Origin: a virus
Length of the DNA stretch: 49,061 bases
IMG/VR virus record: IMGVR_UViG_3300027852_000051
Location: 1 to 49,061 of that record
Reading direction: 5' to 3' (one strand)
Within the stretch, counting starts at the first letter, position 1. Each line of letters starts with the position of its first letter. Both the position numbers and the translations under genes were made by a program. Positions 46,454 through 49,061 of the stretch are shown here, piece by piece. The notes beneath the pieces are model-generated. The model was not told the DNA's origin. It saw nothing but the letters and a program-made list of their open reading frames with translations, and ran no database searches.

Positions 46454-48075
46454 TGGCTGATAGGTATTGGGTAGGGGTAGATGATGTTTGGCATGATGCA
46501 GATAACTGGTCTACCACAAGTGGTGGGGCTGGTGGAGCTGGTATTCCCACATCTGCTGATGATGTTTTCTTTGATGCTAATGGGAATGGTATTTGCTGGC
46601 CTGATTCAGATATTGTGTGTAAGGATTTAACTCTTGAAGCAACTACGAGTATTTTCTTTCTTCTTGATGCTTCTGCTGTTATTCACGGTGATTTTTCTAT
46701 TGCTGCTGGGTACTTTGGACCTACTGGTGGACCAGATCATACTGTGGAATTTAAAGGGAATTGGCTTAACACAGGCGGGTCTTTTTCAGTTGGAACAGGG
46801 ACTGGTAAAGACCCTGAGTGTATTTTTTCTGGAACTGGAAAGACATATGATTTGAATCAAGTTAGTGCTGCTTCTTATCAACATCTTACTGTAACTGGGG
46901 AGTACACCTTTTCAGGGACTAGACTTGGTGTGGCTAATATTTCTCAAAGTCTTGATGTGTCAGGGACTCTTACTATTGATGCTAATGGAGCTACTATCTG
47001 TGATGTTGATATAGATGGGAGTAGTACCACTGTTACTGTTACCGGTGAGATTGCCGGAACTGGTAGACTCTGGTATAATTTTAAAGACAACAGTGTAATG
47101 GGAACTGGTGGGACTATCTCGGTTAAGTATTGTAAGTATAATCTTGAAGGAACCACTATGACTGTTCCTGCCAGGACTTATGAAGATTCTTGTCTTGTTG
47201 AATTTGAGTATGAAAGTAACAACCAGGTTCTTAGGCTTGGAGCAGGAAGGCACTATTTCAATGGTGGAGTTCTTCTTCTTTGTGATGAAGCTAGCGTGAC
47301 TGCTGCTCAATTTGATTGCGATACCAACACCGCTGAGATGTATTGTGGTGGAGATTTTATTGTTGGAGCTAGTGAGTTTCCTCAAGCAGCTCTTACAATC
47401 AAACTCGGAGATGGGGTTCATTTCTTCAGGGGTAAGATATCATTTTACTTTTCTTATACTTCTGCAAACACTCAGCTTGTTGTAGATGCTGGGGAAGGGA
47501 CTATTGTTCTTTGGCCGGAATCTTCTGGTGGTATTGTTCTTTCTATCCGACATAGGCTGAGTAGGATTTATTCTACAGGAGAAGATTACATAACCTATAA
47601 TAAAGTTATTCTTTTCAGTGAGAGTTTTAATAGCCGAGGAGCTCAATTCACTGAAGGGTTTGGCTGTAAAGAAATGCTCGTTGAGAGTTACCAAGCAAGT
47701 TGGAGTTTCAGAAGGGATAACTTATCACCTCAGATGTTGTATGTTATGGATAAGTTAAAGGTGATTGGGGATGAGATATCTGCTCCTAGGATGATGTCTA
47801 GCAGATCTCTTACTCCAGGACCTGCTGGTTTTCAGGTAGATGAAGAGCAGAAAATTTTTGGTGTTAACCTTAGAAATATAAATGCTTCTCATGGTATTGA
47901 ACTTGAAGACTGGAACGGAGCTGTTGAAGGTACTATTGGAAGTGATTGTGTGGATTATCAAAGAACAGTAAAAGATATAAGTAAGCAGTGGAATTCTCTC
48001 TCTGCTAGGACTTTACTTTCTCCAACTCCTAGACCTGATTCTGTTGTACCTAGATTTATAAGTAGAAATTTATAG
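46453..48075 (+). CDS. Fibre/spike-like beta-helix protein, 540 aa
   Basis: The start RYWVGVDDVWHDADNWSTTS, followed by a Gly-rich GGAGGAGIPTSADDVFFD segment, is a known phage/adhesin module. Beyond ~50 come many short beta-strand repeats of T/V/G/D residues (HGDFSIAAGYFG, LDVSGTLTIDANG, EIAGTGRLWYNF), as in parallel beta-helix fibres or depolymerase-like spikes. The last ~60 residues match the C-terminal fragment at 1-165 but with clustered changes just before the conserved end. Host-surface binding is the likely role; no catalytic motif is seen. Confidence 0.65.
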   Translation: MADRYWVGVDDVWHDADNWSTTSGGAGGAGIPTSADDVFFDANGNGICWPDSDIVCKDLTLEATTSIFFLLDASAVIHGDFSIAAGYFGPTGGPDHTVEFKGNWLNTGGSFSVGTGTGKDPECIFSGTGKTYDLNQVSAASYQHLTVTGEYTFSGTRLGVANISQSLDVSGTLTIDANGATICDVDIDGSSTTVTVTGEIAGTGRLWYNFKDNSVMGTGGTISVKYCKYNLEGTTMTVPARTYEDSCLVEFEYESNNQVLRLGAGRHYFNGGVLLLCDEASVTAAQFDCDTNTAEMYCGGDFIVGASEFPQAALTIKLGDGVHFFRGKISFYFSYTSANTQLVVDAGEGTIVLWPESSGGIVLSIRHRLSRIYSTGEDYITYNKVILFSESFNSRGAQFTEGFGCKEMLVESYQASWSFRRDNLSPQMLYVMDKLKVIGDEISAPRMMSSRSLTPGPAGFQVDEEQKIFGVNLRNINASHGIELEDWNGAVEGTIGSDCVDYQRTVKDISKQWNSLSARTLLSPTPRPDSVVPRFISRNL

Positions 48076-48085
48076 AGAGAAAAGA

Positions 48086-48098
48086 GTCAAATATTGAC
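48086..48098. repeat. Dispersed palindrome, copy 10
   Basis: GTCAA, spacer ATA, TTGAC, followed by TTTTCTTGGAGG. This is the right-hand counterpart of copy 1. The core is fully conserved although the flanks differ at three bases. Confidence 0.85.
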
Positions 48099-48117
48099 TT
48101 TTCTTGGAGGATAGAAA

Positions 48118-48423
48118 ATGGCAGCAAACGAAAGTTTTAATCCTATGTCTATTGCAACTGGAGATATATCAGGGAGTACAAAACTTACTGATAAGTTTGT
48201 GTATGTGAATAAAGTTCTCTGGACGGGAGCAACTACTGCTGGACATATTGCAAATATTACAGATAAAGCTCTTCATGTTTTGTTCTCTCTTATTGCAGAT
48301 GCTCCTGGGACTTCTGGAGTTTTAATGTATCAACTTGATTTTGGAGAACCTCATCCTTGTAGTGGGATTTATGTAGATGACTTGGATTCTGGAAGTCTTT
48401 ATTTTTATCTTGTTACTAATTAA
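48118..48423 (+). CDS. Small virion-region protein, 101 aa (right copy)
   Basis: Second copy of the gene at 208-513, differing at three residues. Most base changes are silent, so both are under selection to keep the protein. It probably is not a true duplicate in one genome but the same gene in another variant. Confidence 0.8.
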   Translation: MAANESFNPMSIATGDISGSTKLTDKFVYVNKVLWTGATTAGHIANITDKALHVLFSLIADAPGTSGVLMYQLDFGEPHPCSGIYVDDLDSGSLYFYLVTN

Positions 48424-48440
48424 AGGGAGAGAATAAAAAT

Positions 48441-48830
48441 ATGGAAAATCTTACTCCTCATTTCATTAGGGAGGAATTTGCTTGTAAGTGTGGATGTGGA
48501 AGAGATAATATGTCTCTAATCCTTGTAGGTTGTTTACAGATATTTAGACATTTAGTAAATGAACCTATTATAATTACTTCAGGATGCAGATGTGAGATGT
48601 ACAATAAAAGTGTGGGAGGAGTAGATAACAGTTTACATATTGTACACTCTACTAATGATCTTAATGTAAAGTATCCTTTTGCAAGAGCAGTAGATTGGAC
48701 AGTAAGTAATAAGAGAAAGCTTAAAAGAATAAATAATATGTTTGTTTCAAGTTGGTTTGGGGGATGGCACTTCTATGAAAAAGATAATTTTATTCATACA
48801 GATGTAGGATCTCTCAGGAGATGGGAATGA
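48441..48830 (+). CDS. M15-type peptidoglycan peptidase (endolysin)
   Basis: A 129-residue single-domain D-Ala-D-Ala carboxypeptidase-like enzyme of the M15A type. FACKCGCGRDN and ITSGCRCEMYN are family landmarks; zinc ligands are His66 (SLHIVH), Asp85 (ARAVDW) and His119 (FIHTDVG). It should cut peptidoglycan stem peptides to lyse the host. It lies directly before the portal, overlapping it by ATGA, an unusual site for a lysin, and is absent from the left copy of this region. No signal peptide is present, so a holin is needed. Confidence 0.85.
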   Translation: MENLTPHFIREEFACKCGCGRDNMSLILVGCLQIFRHLVNEPIIITSGCRCEMYNKSVGGVDNSLHIVHSTNDLNVKYPFARAVDWTVSNKRKLKRINNMFVSSWFGGWHFYEKDNFIHTDVGSLRRWE

Positions 48831-49061
48831 ATATAACAAGTCCTTCAGGGATATTGAATGTAAGTGGAAATGGAGAAGTTTCTGTTGAGGATATGGATCT
48901 TCTTATGAAGCTTGAGAAATGGCTTCAAGATGCAGAGAATTCTACTCCTGAAATGGAATGGAGAAGTACTGCTACGGAGGATTATAATTACTATGCAGGA
49001 GATCAAGATCCTACAGAGGTTGTAGAACTTCTTACTCAAATGAGAAGACCAACTTCTACTT
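48827..49061 (+). CDS. Portal protein N-terminus (right copy, cut by window end)
   Basis: The first 78 codons of a portal gene, nearly identical to 526-760. Differences include LNVSG against LSISG at residues 10-14. The ATG overlaps the lysin stop (ATGA) and has AGGAG upstream, a better site than the left copy's. The gene continues beyond the window. Confidence 0.85.
   Translation, partial: MNITSPSGILNVSGNGEVSVEDMDLLMKLEKWLQDAENSTPEMEWRSTATEDYNYYAGDQDPTEVVELLTQMRRPTST

Larger units (their letters stand above)
47911..48423. repeat. Right copy of imperfect terminal repeat
   Basis: Counterpart of 1-513 (offset 47910), gapless. After 48423 the two copies diverge: the left has 12 bases before the portal start and the right has about 403 bases containing the M15 lysin gene. 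Alignment resumes at the portal ATG (526 against 48827). Confidence 0.9.

Noticed and set aside
1-49061. Temperate lifestyle
   Set aside because: No integrase, excisionase, attachment site or CI-like repressor is visible; the RHH protein alone is not enough.

Overview
The window is a dsDNA tailed phage genome, AT-rich and almost fully coding. It encodes terminase, a P22-type portal, an N4-gp56/DUF4043-type capsid and neck/nozzle proteins. There is no tape-measure, tail-tube or sheath gene, so a short-tailed (podovirus-like) virion is the best inference. I see no integrase, rRNA, CRISPR array or phage RNA polymerase. The host cannot be named. Coding strands are purine-rich, Arg is mostly AGA/AGG, and most genes have AAGGAG or GGAGG ribosome sites.

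Layout: two opposed transcription units meet at an intrinsic terminator near 20.8 kb and diverge from a control region near 42 kb. The leftward unit (about 41.9 down to 20.8 kb) is the early/metabolic half. It holds many tiny genes (several with CxxC pairs), an SSB-like DUF669-type protein, a Sak4-like ATPase, a Cas4/RecB-type nuclease, a ParB-methyltransferase fusion, a UDG-exonuclease-PolA fusion, a DUF3987-type P-loop protein, a MazG-DUF3310 fusion, a DUF4406 protein, a thymidylate synthase homologue, a glutaredoxin-like protein and a secreted FN3 protein. The rightward unit runs from 42.4 kb to the right edge and, because the ends overlap, continues from base 1 to 20.8 kb. It holds a possible small terminase, large terminase, a membrane protein, fibre genes, an M15 lysin, portal, scaffold, capsid, neck, SPRY fibre and internal/ejection proteins.

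The ends are an imperfect repeat: 1-513 matches 47911-48423 and 526-760 matches 48827-49061, with substitutions. The right copy carries an M15 peptidase gene that the left copy lacks. This looks like a circularly permuted genome of about 47.9-48.3 kb assembled from a mixed population, with the lysin gene present in only some genomes.

The most striking unexplained signal is a dispersed palindrome: GTYAA, three free bases, TTGAC, often extended to 12-bp arms AAGAAAGGTCAA and TTGACCTTTCTT. It recurs ten times between genes in both units, usually just after a stop codon and just before the next ribosome site, and once inside a gene. No known phage gene in the window explains it. It is a candidate for a genome-wide operator/stoperator or an RNA-level control hairpin. 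Other notable items are a 328-bp noncoding block with 12-bp terminal inverted repeats, two apparently leaderless promoters (one with a 14-bp palindrome in its spacer), a tRNA-like sequence followed by an A25 tract, a three-hairpin noncoding segment, and a zinc-finger ORF that needs a -1 shift to be translated.
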